Assembly: GCA_023229165.1 (NCBI GenBank)
Contig: JALNZQ010000042.1
Location: 1 to 15,998 of the forward strand
Direction: 5' to 3'
From: Methanothrix sp.
GTDB taxonomy: Archaea > Halobacteriota > Methanosarcinia > Methanotrichales > Methanotrichaceae
Length of the DNA stretch: 15,998 nt
The notes under the pieces: model-generated
Database searches by the model: none
Seen by the model: the letters and a program-made list of their open reading frames with translations, nothing else
What the model was told of the DNA's origin: nothing
Shown: positions 6,928-14,364 of the stretch, in pieces
Position numbering within the stretch: the stretch's first letter is position 1
How the letters are laid out: every line of letters begins with the position of its first letter
Translations under genes and position numbers: made by a program

Positions 6928-8171
6928 ATATTTTCCTCCAGCCGGAATAGCTCGCTCATAACATTAAGGACCTCTGTGTCCCCTTGCTCCGCCGCCCGCT
7001 TGAGGGTCTTGGTGGGCTCAGAGAAGAGCTTGTTTACAATGGAATGGCTCATGTCCTGCAGTACCTGCTGCTCGATCTCGCCCAATGTATGTCTGGCCGA
7101 GAGCTTGTTCATGGCCCGCTTGACCTCTTGATCCTTGATGACCTCGGCCTTGGAATATAGCCTGGCCAGCAGATCCTCGGCCTGTTTTCTCTTATATTTG
7201 GCCTTTAGTAACTGCATCTCTTCAGCGATGATGACCTCGACCCGATTGGCCTCCGCCATCCTCAGCAACATGTTCTCGCTGCTGATATTCTTCAGGCTGT
7301 CAATGTTGTGCAGCTGTACGCCAGCAACCTCTGCGGCCGCCTCGTCTACGTCTCTGGGATTGGCAATATCTATTATGAGCAGCTTATCCTCTCTTCCCGC
7401 CATGGCCGTCTCTATGTCCTCTTTGAGCAGGATATAATGGGGCGCAGAGGTGGCGCTGATAACCACATCCGCCGTCTTAAGGCGGTCCTTCATCTCCTCA
7501 AAAGGCACGGCCTTTGCACCCAGGCACTCGGCCAGACACTGGGCTTTGCTGTAGGTCCTGTTGGTAACCACCAGCGAGCCGATATCCCTGGCCAAAAGCG
7601 CTCGCGATATCAGCTCTCCCGTCTCCCCGGTGCCAATTACCAGAACGGACAATCCCCTTAAATCCCCCAGAATTTCCTGCGCCAGGTCAACGGCGGCAGA
7701 GCCTACGGATACGGACCTCTCGTTAATTTGGGTCTCTTTCCTTACCCGTTTTCCGACAGCAATGGCTTTTTTAAAGGCCGTATCCAGCATCCATCCTGTC
7801 GTTCCCGCCTTGGCCGCCATAGCCACCAGCTCCTTCATCTGACCCAGGATCTGGTCCTCACCTATGATCATGGACTCAAGCCCCGAAGCCAGGCGCAAGA
7901 GGTGAAGCAGAGACTCATCATGATCATGAAAATCGATTATGCGAGAAGAGACGCGCGCCTTTTTGGCCAGGTCGAAGAGCACTTTCTCGCCGCGCGTACT
8001 GACGACATAAATCTCGACCCGATTGCAGGTCTTGAGAACAGCGCACTCTTCCACCCTCTCCAGTGAGCCCACCCATTTGAGAAGAGTCTGTACATCTCCG
8101 TGCCAGGCCCGCTCAATCTCATCAATAGAGGCCTTGCGGTGTGTCACCAGCATCGAGGCAATCTCGCTCAT
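6924..8171 (-). CDS. hemA: Glutamyl-tRNA reductase
   Basis: Reduces glutamyl-tRNA(Glu) with NADPH to glutamate-1-semialdehyde, the entry reaction of tetrapyrrole synthesis by the C5 route. Counted from ATG 8171, the protein has 415 residues. The catalytic cysteine is in KTCNRVEIY (Cys49). ESMIIGEDQILGQMKE and the NADPH-binding VLVIGTGETGE follow, and the C-terminal third is the helical dimerisation domain. Three in-frame ATGs lie close together at 8183, 8171 and 8153. MSEIASMLVTHRKAS resembles the family N-terminus, so 8171 is preferred, but 8183 cannot be excluded. None has a clear Shine-Dalgarno motif. The start lies inside the end of the met8-like gene (50-base overlap in another frame), suggesting coupled translation. 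Confidence 0.94.
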   Translation of the reverse strand: MSEIASMLVTHRKASIDEIERAWHGDVQTLLKWVGSLERVEECAVLKTCNRVEIYVVSTRGEKVLFDLAKKARVSSRIIDFHDHDESLLHLLRLASGLESMIIGEDQILGQMKELVAMAAKAGTTGWMLDTAFKKAIAVGKRVRKETQINERSVSVGSAAVDLAQEILGDLRGLSVLVIGTGETGELISRALLARDIGSLVVTNRTYSKAQCLAECLGAKAVPFEEMKDRLKTADVVISATSAPHYILLKEDIETAMAGREDKLLIIDIANPRDVDEAAAEVAGVQLHNIDSLKNISSENMLLRMAEANRVEVIIAEEMQLLKAKYKRKQAEDLLARLYSKAEVIKDQEVKRAMNKLSARHTLGEIEQQVLQDMSHSIVNKLFSEPTKTLKRAAEQGDTEVLNVMSELFRLEENI

Positions 8172-8829
8172 CGAGGCAAACATGTGAGCGGGCTCTCATA
8201 TAGGCTTTTTCATAGGAGACTTCTAGAAGCCTCCAAACCTCATCGTCCTTTAGTATCTCCCAGATTATGCGGGCGCGATCCTTCTGCAGGGGCACCAGCT
8301 CTTTGTTCTCCACCCTTATCTGAGAGAGCAGGCGGGCCATGTCCGAATAGATATCCGTCAGCTCCTCTTCCAGGCGGAGGCGAAGGTACTTGGTAAGGCC
8401 CGGGCTTTCCGTAGAGATGGCAATGGCAATGGAGCCCCTTTGCAGAATAGATGGAACCACCACATCACCGACGCCCTCCACCTTGTTCACGAGAATTCCT
8501 TGGGCCATAGCGAACTCTTCTATGGCGCGATTTAATTTTGAGTCGCTGGTGGCAGGTATTGCGATGAATGCACCTTGCAGATATTTGCTGAAACTACAGG
8601 ATAGATCGCACTCCACCAGTTCAATCTTCCTTTGCGGGTCCGCCGCCAGATCCAGGAGCCCAGGGGAGAAATCATGGGACAAAACTCTCACAGGCCCATA
8701 TTGGGAAAACAGCCTGGCTTTGCGCTCGCCAACGGCTCCCCCACCAAAAATCACCACAAGCCTGGACGTGAGGTCCAGAAAAAGTGGCAAATGCGACCTT
8801 CTTGATTTGATATCTCTTTGTTCGGCCAT
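8122..8829 (-). CDS. Precorrin-2 dehydrogenase / sirohydrochlorin ferrochelatase (Met8/CysG N-domain type)
   Basis: A 235-residue NAD-dependent enzyme that oxidises precorrin-2 to sirohydrochlorin and may insert iron to give siroheme. The N-terminus LPLFLDLTSRLVVIFGGGAVGERKA, described here as a Rossmann domain with GGGAVGERK at 29-37, is typical. PATSDSKLN and KVEGVGDVVVPSIL cover the substrate and catalytic region, and GSIAIAISTESPGLTKYLR is the usual later motif. The open frame extends back to 8898, but those 23 residues overlap ahbB. ATG 8829 lies 10 bases after the ahbB stop and has GAGG a few bases upstream, so it is preferred. No methyltransferase domain is fused, unlike bacterial CysG. 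Sirohydrochlorin also serves coenzyme F430 and cobamides in methanogens. The last 16-20 codons overlap hemA. Confidence 0.9.
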   Translation of the reverse strand: MAEQRDIKSRRSHLPLFLDLTSRLVVIFGGGAVGERKARLFSQYGPVRVLSHDFSPGLLDLAADPQRKIELVECDLSCSFSKYLQGAFIAIPATSDSKLNRAIEEFAMAQGILVNKVEGVGDVVVPSILQRGSIAIAISTESPGLTKYLRLRLEEELTDIYSDMARLLSQIRVENKELVPLQKDRARIIWEILKDDEVWRLLEVSYEKAYMRARSHVCLDERDCLDAGDTPQGLY

Positions 8830-8839
8830 ATTGCCTCTA

Positions 8840-9298
8840 CTAAATCCTGGCACTGGTCTTTTTGTACTCAAAATCGCTAAATAGCACCCTGTAATCACTT
8901 ATGCCTGATCTTTGCGATAGCTGATCTGCGATCATTAGGCAGTCATCCCGCCCTTTTGAGTGTACCATGGTGTAAAGATTATAAGGCCAATCCTCGGCAA
9001 TCGCCCTCTCGTAGCAATGGGTGACCTCATCGACAGAGGCAAATAGCACGCCTGCCCTTTCCACATCTTCGGGAGCCGCCTTCCAGGCAATCATGGCATT
9101 GGCCACAATTCCCAAAGCCCTGTGACCAATGGTGGCGGCAAAGCGACGAATTATGCCCGCCTCTTGCAGGGCACAGAGGCGAACTATAACCTCCTGCTCG
9201 GATATGCCCACCAGATCACCAAAGACCTGGTAGGGCCGCGATGTAAAAAGCACTCCGTCTTGGGCGATCTTGAGGAGATCAAGATCCTTTTGATCCAT
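8840..9298 (-). CDS. ahbB: Siroheme decarboxylase subunit, AhbB type (Lrp/AsnC-like fold)
   Basis: A 152-residue protein of the AhbA/AhbB/NirDGHL family, which removes the acetate carboxyls of siroheme at C12 and C18 to give didecarboxysiroheme on the route to heme. An N-terminal helix-turn-helix-like part (LLKIAQDGVLFTSRP, VGISEQEVIVRL) is followed by GHRALGIVANAMIAW, THCYER and WPYNLYTMVH. This combination matches AhbB/NirG rather than AhbA, which usually has THNY and YNLWF-like motifs. The frame is open back to 9403 without family resemblance. ATG 9298 is preferred because it overlaps the stop of the preceding gene as TGATG. A plain Lrp transcription regulator is the alternative, but the context of siroheme genes argues strongly for the enzyme. 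The AhbA partner is not in the window. Confidence 0.9.
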   Translation of the reverse strand: MDQKDLDLLKIAQDGVLFTSRPYQVFGDLVGISEQEVIVRLCALQEAGIIRRFAATIGHRALGIVANAMIAWKAAPEDVERAGVLFASVDEVTHCYERAIAEDWPYNLYTMVHSKGRDDCLMIADQLSQRSGISDYRVLFSDFEYKKTSARI

Positions 9299-11430
9299 CA
9301 GAGCCACCCCCCCGGGTCCTGGAAAGGATAGCGATCTGATCTGCCACCGGGAATTTGACGCGGCGCATCTGCAGGATTGCCGAAGACCGGATGGTCGCTC
9401 CAATAGTTACCGCCGGCTGCAGGCCCGCCGTCCCACTGGTTTTGCCCGTTATCCGCAGCATTCTGGATGCCATTTTTCCCGAAGATGTTGTGGTAGAGCA
9501 AAAATCCAGCGCAGTCCACTAGATTGGCGCCCGCGATCCGATTATCATAGATGTTATTCTCGGTGATGTTGCCGTCCTTTGAATTGCTCATGCGCAGGCC
9601 GAAACGGCTATTTTCACCCAGGATATTTCCAGTCAGGTTCAAAAGGCGAGAGGACTGAACATAGATTCCCTGGCCGTTTCTTAGGGCTATGTTGCTTTGG
9701 ACATGGGCATAAGATAGCTGCTGCAGTGAGAAGCCGTCTATATTGTTCTCGCTGGCATTATTTGCCTGCAGGAAACAGGAGTTGCTGCCCGCAAGGGATA
9801 TGCCTCGATCATTGGAAAATGCTTCATTTCCGATAAGAGAGCAATTATGGGATTTGCTGAGAAGCACCCCTTCCTCCTGGTTCTTGCCGGTGCTACTGTT
9901 TTGAATCCTGCATAGCCGGGATTCATGAAGAGCTATACCACTTTGGCAGAACTGTATTTCGCACTCCAATAGGCTCAGGCCCTGTGCGTTATCAGCGCGA
10001 AAGCCCTCGGCAGAGCAATTGCGGGCCTGGTCGTAGGCAAACTGGCAACCGGATGATCCGTCTGCCGCAAAGCCAATCTTGCAATCTCTAGCCTGGCTAC
10101 GGAATATGGTGCAGACCTGGCTATCCAGAAGGAGAAAACCCGTTTCAGCCCATGAGATGCTGCTGTTTTGGATATTGCAGTTGGTGGAATTGACCAGCAA
10201 CACGCCCATGCTGCTGTTTTTTAGGCTTAAGTTGGCGGCACTAATGTTTTTGCAGGATACAAGCCCCAAAAATCCGCAGTCCGTTGGCACCATGAGATCG
10301 GCTTTCCCTACCAGATAGCAGATCGGCTTATTGTCCGCAAGATTGCTCTGGTCGATATCCTGCACAAAGAAATCGTAATTTGATGAACCCGATCGTCCCT
10401 GGCCGGAATCAACGCGCAGATTGTAAGAGTTTTCCTTGAAAACGTTCTCCCTCAGCACATTTTCCGCGCAGCCGCGCAAAGATATCCCATAGACATTCCG
10501 GTATGCTTGATTGGAGATAAGAGAGTTTTCCAATGATCCCTGAAGTAGGATGCCGTTGCCGTTCTCGGAAAGATTATTGCTCACCAGGAGATTTTGAGAG
10601 GCTCCTTCGGCAAATATTCCTGTCCGCTCGTTCTTCACACAGATGTTGCCGGTGACGTTGCAGTTTTGCGATCCCCTCAAGCTTATGCCGACTTTACCGC
10701 CCGTTATGTAGTTATTCGTCAGATTATTGCGGCTGGAATCTACAACATCAAGACCGCTCACATAGCCACGGGACAGGTTATTATGGGAAACATCGTTGTC
10801 ATGGGATCTGGTAAGCACCACTCCAAATCCGTTTCCAGAAAATGTGTTATTGTCAACGGTGTTTCCTTTGGAGTCTTCAATCAACACCCCCTGCAAAGCT
10901 GAGATTTGGCAGCCGGAAATCATGCCACCCCATGTGCCATTGATTCTAATGGCCGTGCTGCCCGATATGGCGCTCTGTAGAACCTCATTTTTCGCTCCGA
11001 ATATCTCCACACCCTGAGGCGAATCGATCCGGCAATCCCTGATGGAATTATTCATACCGGTCACTTTGACGGCCGTCGCGATACCGGCCACGGTGCAGCG
11101 CACGAGTTGATTGTCTTGGGAGGCGAAGCTGACGCCAGCATCTTTTCCTCGGGCCTTTATAGTGATGTCGGATACCCTGCAGCCGGGCGCAGTTACGGCT
11201 AATGATCCGTCTACAATTACAAAACCACTGCCGGAGATGTTCACGCTTTTGTCCACAATAGCTCCGGCATAATTTCCCGGCTGGATTTGAATCGTATCTC
11301 CATTGCCGGCCAGGATGATGGCGGCCAAAAGCGTCTTAGCATCTCCTGATTCACCCGGATCGACAATCAGTGTCTTGGCCTGGCAGGAAGCGACGAGAAG
11401 CAAGAGAAAGAGGGCAATGCATAGTTTCAT
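9298..11430 (-). CDS. Exported NosD-like right-handed beta-helix protein
   Basis: A 710-residue secreted or surface protein, counted from ATG 11430. Residues 1-18 form a signal peptide (MKLCIALFLLLLVASCQA); cleavage after CQA is likely, while VASC could also be read as a lipobox. The rest is a long series of about 22-residue parallel beta-helix coils of the NosD/CASH type (for example NNLSENGNGILLQGS), ending with the NosD hallmark QWDGGPAAGGNYWSD. There is no C-terminal membrane anchor. I count about 19 N-X-S/T sequons and many regularly spaced cysteines. NosD proper helps mature nitrous oxide reductase, but methanogens carry many NosD-like surface proteins of unknown role. The ATG at 11448 lies upstream of the expected transcription start, so 11430 is chosen. 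Its stop overlaps the ahbB start. Confidence 0.85.
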   Translation of the reverse strand: MKLCIALFLLLLVASCQAKTLIVDPGESGDAKTLLAAIILAGNGDTIQIQPGNYAGAIVDKSVNISGSGFVIVDGSLAVTAPGCRVSDITIKARGKDAGVSFASQDNQLVRCTVAGIATAVKVTGMNNSIRDCRIDSPQGVEIFGAKNEVLQSAISGSTAIRINGTWGGMISGCQISALQGVLIEDSKGNTVDNNTFSGNGFGVVLTRSHDNDVSHNNLSRGYVSGLDVVDSSRNNLTNNYITGGKVGISLRGSQNCNVTGNICVKNERTGIFAEGASQNLLVSNNLSENGNGILLQGSLENSLISNQAYRNVYGISLRGCAENVLRENVFKENSYNLRVDSGQGRSGSSNYDFFVQDIDQSNLADNKPICYLVGKADLMVPTDCGFLGLVSCKNISAANLSLKNSSMGVLLVNSTNCNIQNSSISWAETGFLLLDSQVCTIFRSQARDCKIGFAADGSSGCQFAYDQARNCSAEGFRADNAQGLSLLECEIQFCQSGIALHESRLCRIQNSSTGKNQEEGVLLSKSHNCSLIGNEAFSNDRGISLAGSNSCFLQANNASENNIDGFSLQQLSYAHVQSNIALRNGQGIYVQSSRLLNLTGNILGENSRFGLRMSNSKDGNITENNIYDNRIAGANLVDCAGFLLYHNIFGKNGIQNAADNGQNQWDGGPAAGGNYWSDHPVFGNPADAPRQIPGGRSDRYPFQDPGGWL

Positions 11431-11456
11431 CCTTTCTGCTTTATGCATTTGCAGGC

Positions 11457-11465
11457 TATTAAATC
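11457..11465 (-). promoter_or_regulatory. TATA box of the nosD-like/tetrapyrrole operon
   Basis: On the minus strand GATTTAATA is centred about 31 bases before the ATG at 11430. The transcript would begin near 11435, giving a leader of about 5 bases. This excludes the upstream ATG at 11448. Confidence 0.5.
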
Positions 11466-11487
11466 TATGGCGGTTGGTAGAAAGATA

Positions 11488-11495
11488 GAAATATG
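11488..11495 (+). promoter_or_regulatory. Weak TATA-like element for the REC-PAS gene
   Basis: GAAATATG is centred about 43 bases before ATG 11535. A start near 11518 would give a 17-base leader that contains the Shine-Dalgarno motif AAGGA (11525-11529). It also excludes the ATG at 11493 as start. The divergent operon promoter lies about 25 bases away. Confidence 0.35.
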
Positions 11496-11534
11496 CAAAT
11501 CTATCATCCTTATTTTGAGCAGGGAAGGATTCTC

Positions 11535-12794
11535 ATGGCAGGATTTCGCATACTCATTATCGAAGATGATCCAGAACATGCCGAACTGATTAGAATGGGC
11601 TTTAGAAGGCATGATGAATTCTTCTTAGACTTTGCCGCCTCAGGCGAAGAGGGGCTGAGGATGATCGCCGCCACCGCCTATGACCTGATCTCAGTGGACC
11701 TGGTCTTGCCTGGCATTGGGGGGCTGGATGTCCTGGTGAGGATTAGAAAGCTTGATCCGGACATTCCCGTGGTCATGGTTTCCGGCCACGGCACTACAGA
11801 GATGGCAGTGGTGGCCTTTGAGAACAGGGCTACCAAATATGTGGTCAAGAGCCTGGAAAGCTTCAAGAGCCTTCCTTATGTCTTCGAGAACCTTATTCAA
11901 GAGGCCAGATTCAAGGGTAACGAGAGAGAGATGCGCGGCCAGATCGAGCGATCGGAGAGAATCCACAGAAATATTGTCGAGAACGCCCTGGCAGGCATTT
12001 ACATTTTGCAGGATGGAGGCTTCCGGCTTGTCAATCCAAAGCTGGGCGAGATATTCGGCTGCTCTGCACAGAGCTTGCTTGGCCTGCCCTTCTGGCAGCT
12101 CGTGAAGCCCGATGATATGCAGTGCGTGAGCCGCCTGCAGCGCGACTTGCAGTCCGATATACCCGTTTATGAGTCTAAGGTGCAGCGCAAAGACGGAACC
12201 TATCGCTGGATTGAGTTTAGGACAATTCCCATTGAGTACGAAGGCAAGAGAGCAATCCTGGGCAATCTCCTGGACATAACGGCAAGAAAAGAGCTGGAGA
12301 TTGGAATAATGCAAGCAAACCGGGAACTTGCAGCCATCGACGGAATAATGCAGACCTGTTTGCCATCATCGGAGGATATGGATAAGAAGCTGACCCGTGC
12401 CCTGGACCATCTCATAACAGGCATGAGTGGTGCACAGGTAGGAGGAGTATTTCTCCAGGAAGAGAGCGGCCTGGTGCTGCGGGCACTGCACGGATCGGTG
12501 GAGGAGCTGATCGAATTTATCAACGGAGTGGAATTAGGCCTTCTTCTAGTCCTGCCTCGCGTCCATAAATGTGAGGAGGGCTCACAACATAGCTGGATGT
12601 CGGCGCCCATAATTTGTGAAGGCAAGGCAAATGGAGCAGTGGTCGTTGCATGTGCTGATGCCAATAGCCTCAACTTTCTGGAAAAGGCAGCCGGACGCAT
12701 AGGCCATCTCCTGAATGTGTGCGACCAAAATAAGATGATGCATCCATCAGAGGAACTGCTGGCCCAGATCAAAACCAGTTCCGCTCCGGGCTAG
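11535..12794 (+). CDS. Response regulator with REC, PAS and GAF-like domains
   Basis: A 419-residue cytoplasmic signalling protein. The receiver domain (about 4-125) has the acidic pair Asp11/Asp12, phosphoacceptor Asp55 in SVDLVLPG, Ser83 and the conserved Lys105. A PAS domain follows (about 141-262), with NIVENALAGIYIL, the KDGTYRWIEF strand and the end motif GNLLDITARKELE. The last 150 residues look like a GAF-type sensor domain. No histidine kinase, DNA-binding or GGDEF-type output is present, so it probably works by protein contact within a phosphorelay. I chose ATG 11535 because AAGGA lies 5 bases upstream and the REC domain begins there; the open frame extends to 11493. It is divergent from the tetrapyrrole operon and converges on the AK6 gene with only 5 bases between stops. 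No cognate kinase is in the window. Confidence 0.88.
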   Translation: MAGFRILIIEDDPEHAELIRMGFRRHDEFFLDFAASGEEGLRMIAATAYDLISVDLVLPGIGGLDVLVRIRKLDPDIPVVMVSGHGTTEMAVVAFENRATKYVVKSLESFKSLPYVFENLIQEARFKGNEREMRGQIERSERIHRNIVENALAGIYILQDGGFRLVNPKLGEIFGCSAQSLLGLPFWQLVKPDDMQCVSRLQRDLQSDIPVYESKVQRKDGTYRWIEFRTIPIEYEGKRAILGNLLDITARKELEIGIMQANRELAAIDGIMQTCLPSSEDMDKKLTRALDHLITGMSGAQVGGVFLQEESGLVLRALHGSVEELIEFINGVELGLLLVLPRVHKCEEGSQHSWMSAPIICEGKANGAVVVACADANSLNFLEKAAGRIGHLLNVCDQNKMMHPSEELLAQIKTSSAPG

Positions 12795-12799
12795 AGATC

Positions 12800-13303
12800 T
12801 CAGCCAAAAAATTCATTCAGCCAGTCCACCTGGCCGGGAGGAAGACGCAGATCACCCCTGACTATTTCCTCTACGATTTCCGCCACCTGTAGAGGGCTCT
12901 TCCCTGTGGTATCAATCTCATCAACCTGGCCGCATAGCTCCACCGCCTCGACCAGAATAACATCCAGTGCTTCTGCCTCCAGGTTTTCTTTTATTTTTGA
13001 GGCAGAGTAGCCTCGCGCCACCAGCCGCGACCTGAGTAGGGAAGGAGCCAGCCGCAAAACTATGGCCATATCTACGAAGTGATGGGAGAAATGGCCTTCC
13101 AGGATAAGGGTTTCATCTGGGTCCAGCTTTGCCAGATAGTTAGCAAGCGCATCCATATCCGCCTCCAGGCAGCCCCTTTCCGGATCTTTGCCGAAATTCA
13201 TGCCCCCTTTCACCAGGGCATTTATATCGATGACCCGGTAGGGCAAGAGCCCGGCAATGGTAGTCTTTCCCGTGCCGGGAGTGCCGGTCAGTGCTATTTG
13301 CAT
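12800..13303 (-). CDS. Putative adenylate kinase, AK6/Fap7 type
   Basis: A 167-residue P-loop kinase that would phosphorylate AMP and, by analogy with eukaryotic Fap7/AK6, may help the last steps of small-subunit maturation. The P-loop is GTPGTGKTT (7-15). DINALVKGGMNFGKDPERG is the NMP-binding part, LILEGHFSHHF the central strand, and RLVARGYSASKIKENLEAE the LID region. The frame opens at 13387, but those residues overlap hisC and are not family-like. ATG 13303 is the natural start; it overlaps the hisC stop by 10 bases and has AGGAA directly upstream. It is the last gene of the argD-hisC operon. Confidence 0.9.
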   Translation of the reverse strand: MQIALTGTPGTGKTTIAGLLPYRVIDINALVKGGMNFGKDPERGCLEADMDALANYLAKLDPDETLILEGHFSHHFVDMAIVLRLAPSLLRSRLVARGYSASKIKENLEAEALDVILVEAVELCGQVDEIDTTGKSPLQVAEIVEEIVRGDLRLPPGQVDWLNEFFG

Positions 13304-14364
13304 ATTTCCTGGAAAGCGGAAAGGAAGCGGTCGTTCTCCGACGGTGTTCCCACGGTCACCCGTGCATGATGCTCGCCTGCCCCCCAAAAGGAGCGGCAGT
13401 CGCGAATGATGATGCCTCTGGCCATAAATCTCTCCACAAATTCACGAGATTCTTGCTGCGTCTCCAGGTAAAGGAAGTTGGCCTGGGATGGGTATGCCTT
13501 TACCACCATTTGCAGCCGCTGCCGCTCAGATATTATCTTTTTCACGGACAGTCGCATGAAGGGCAGATCGGACAGCGCCGCCACGCCTGCGGCAACCGTT
13601 GCGCAGCTGATGCCATAGAAAGGAGGCGCAGCTCTTCTATATTGATCGGCTATCCACCGGGGCGCTACGGCATAGCCCAGGCGCATGCCGGCCAGGCCGA
13701 AGGCTTTGGACAGGGTGCGGCCTACGATCAGGTTGTCGTACCGCTCCACCAGTCGGATGAGACTCTTGTCGGCGAATTCCACATAAGCCTCGTCCAGGAA
13801 CACAATGCTGTTCGTGCTCTCCAGCAGAGCGGCAATCTCCTCCTCGCTCGCCACATTGCCGGTGGGATTGTTGGGTGAGCAGAGAAAGGCCATCTTTGTG
13901 TCCGGCGGCACACGGCTTGCTATCTCAAACTGCGGCCCGCGAGGCGCAAGGTTGGGGATGGCTCCGGCTGTAATTGTCAATATCTCGTAGTAGCTGAAGG
14001 TAGGAGTGGGAATGAAAGTCCGATCGCCCTTTTCCAAAAAGAGGCGGGTCAGGGTGTCCATAACACCGTCCATGCCCGCTCCGATTATTATCATCTCTTC
14101 GGGAAAACCGGTATAGGCGGCGATGCCAGCGATCAGCTCCTCGGGCTCCGGGTATCTCTCGGGAGAGATGCTGGCTAAAGCCTGCGCCACCTTCGGGCTG
14201 GGACCATAGGGATTCTCGTTGCTGCCCAGCTTCACAATCGTTTCCGGTTTCAGGCCATATTTGCGAGAGATCTCGCCAAAGCCCTTGCCGGCTACGTAGG
14301 GCTTGAGCTGCCTCAATACCGGGCGGAGCTTGGCTTGCCGCCAGGAATCAGAGTGACTCTCCAA
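13294..14364 (-). CDS. hisC: Histidinol-phosphate aminotransferase
   Basis: A 356-residue pyridoxal-phosphate enzyme of the class I/II aminotransferase fold that converts imidazole acetol-phosphate and glutamate to histidinol-phosphate. The cofactor lysine is Lys220 in GRTLSKAFGLAGMR; CSPNNPTGN (162-170) and FLDEAY with Asp191 bind the cofactor. RPVLRQLKPYVAGK and LGSNENPYGPSP are typical of HisC N-termini. The start is a TTG at 14364, supported by GGTGAG 5 bases upstream, a good Shine-Dalgarno match. It overlaps the end of argD by 17 bases. Related archaeal enzymes may accept aromatic amino acids, but the motif set favours HisC. No other his genes are in the window. Confidence 0.93.
   Translation of the reverse strand: MESHSDSWRQAKLRPVLRQLKPYVAGKGFGEISRKYGLKPETIVKLGSNENPYGPSPKVAQALASISPERYPEPEELIAGIAAYTGFPEEMIIIGAGMDGVMDTLTRLFLEKGDRTFIPTPTFSYYEILTITAGAIPNLAPRGPQFEIASRVPPDTKMAFLCSPNNPTGNVASEEEIAALLESTNSIVFLDEAYVEFADKSLIRLVERYDNLIVGRTLSKAFGLAGMRLGYAVAPRWIADQYRRAAPPFYGISCATVAAGVAALSDLPFMRLSVKKIISERQRLQMVVKAYPSQANFLYLETQQESREFVERFMARGIIIRDCRSFWGAGEHHARVTVGTPSENDRFLSAFQEICK

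Noticed and set aside
8840..9298. Lrp/AsnC transcription regulator
   Set aside because: THCYER and WPYNLYTMVH plus the siroheme/heme neighbours point to the AhbB siroheme decarboxylase subunit.
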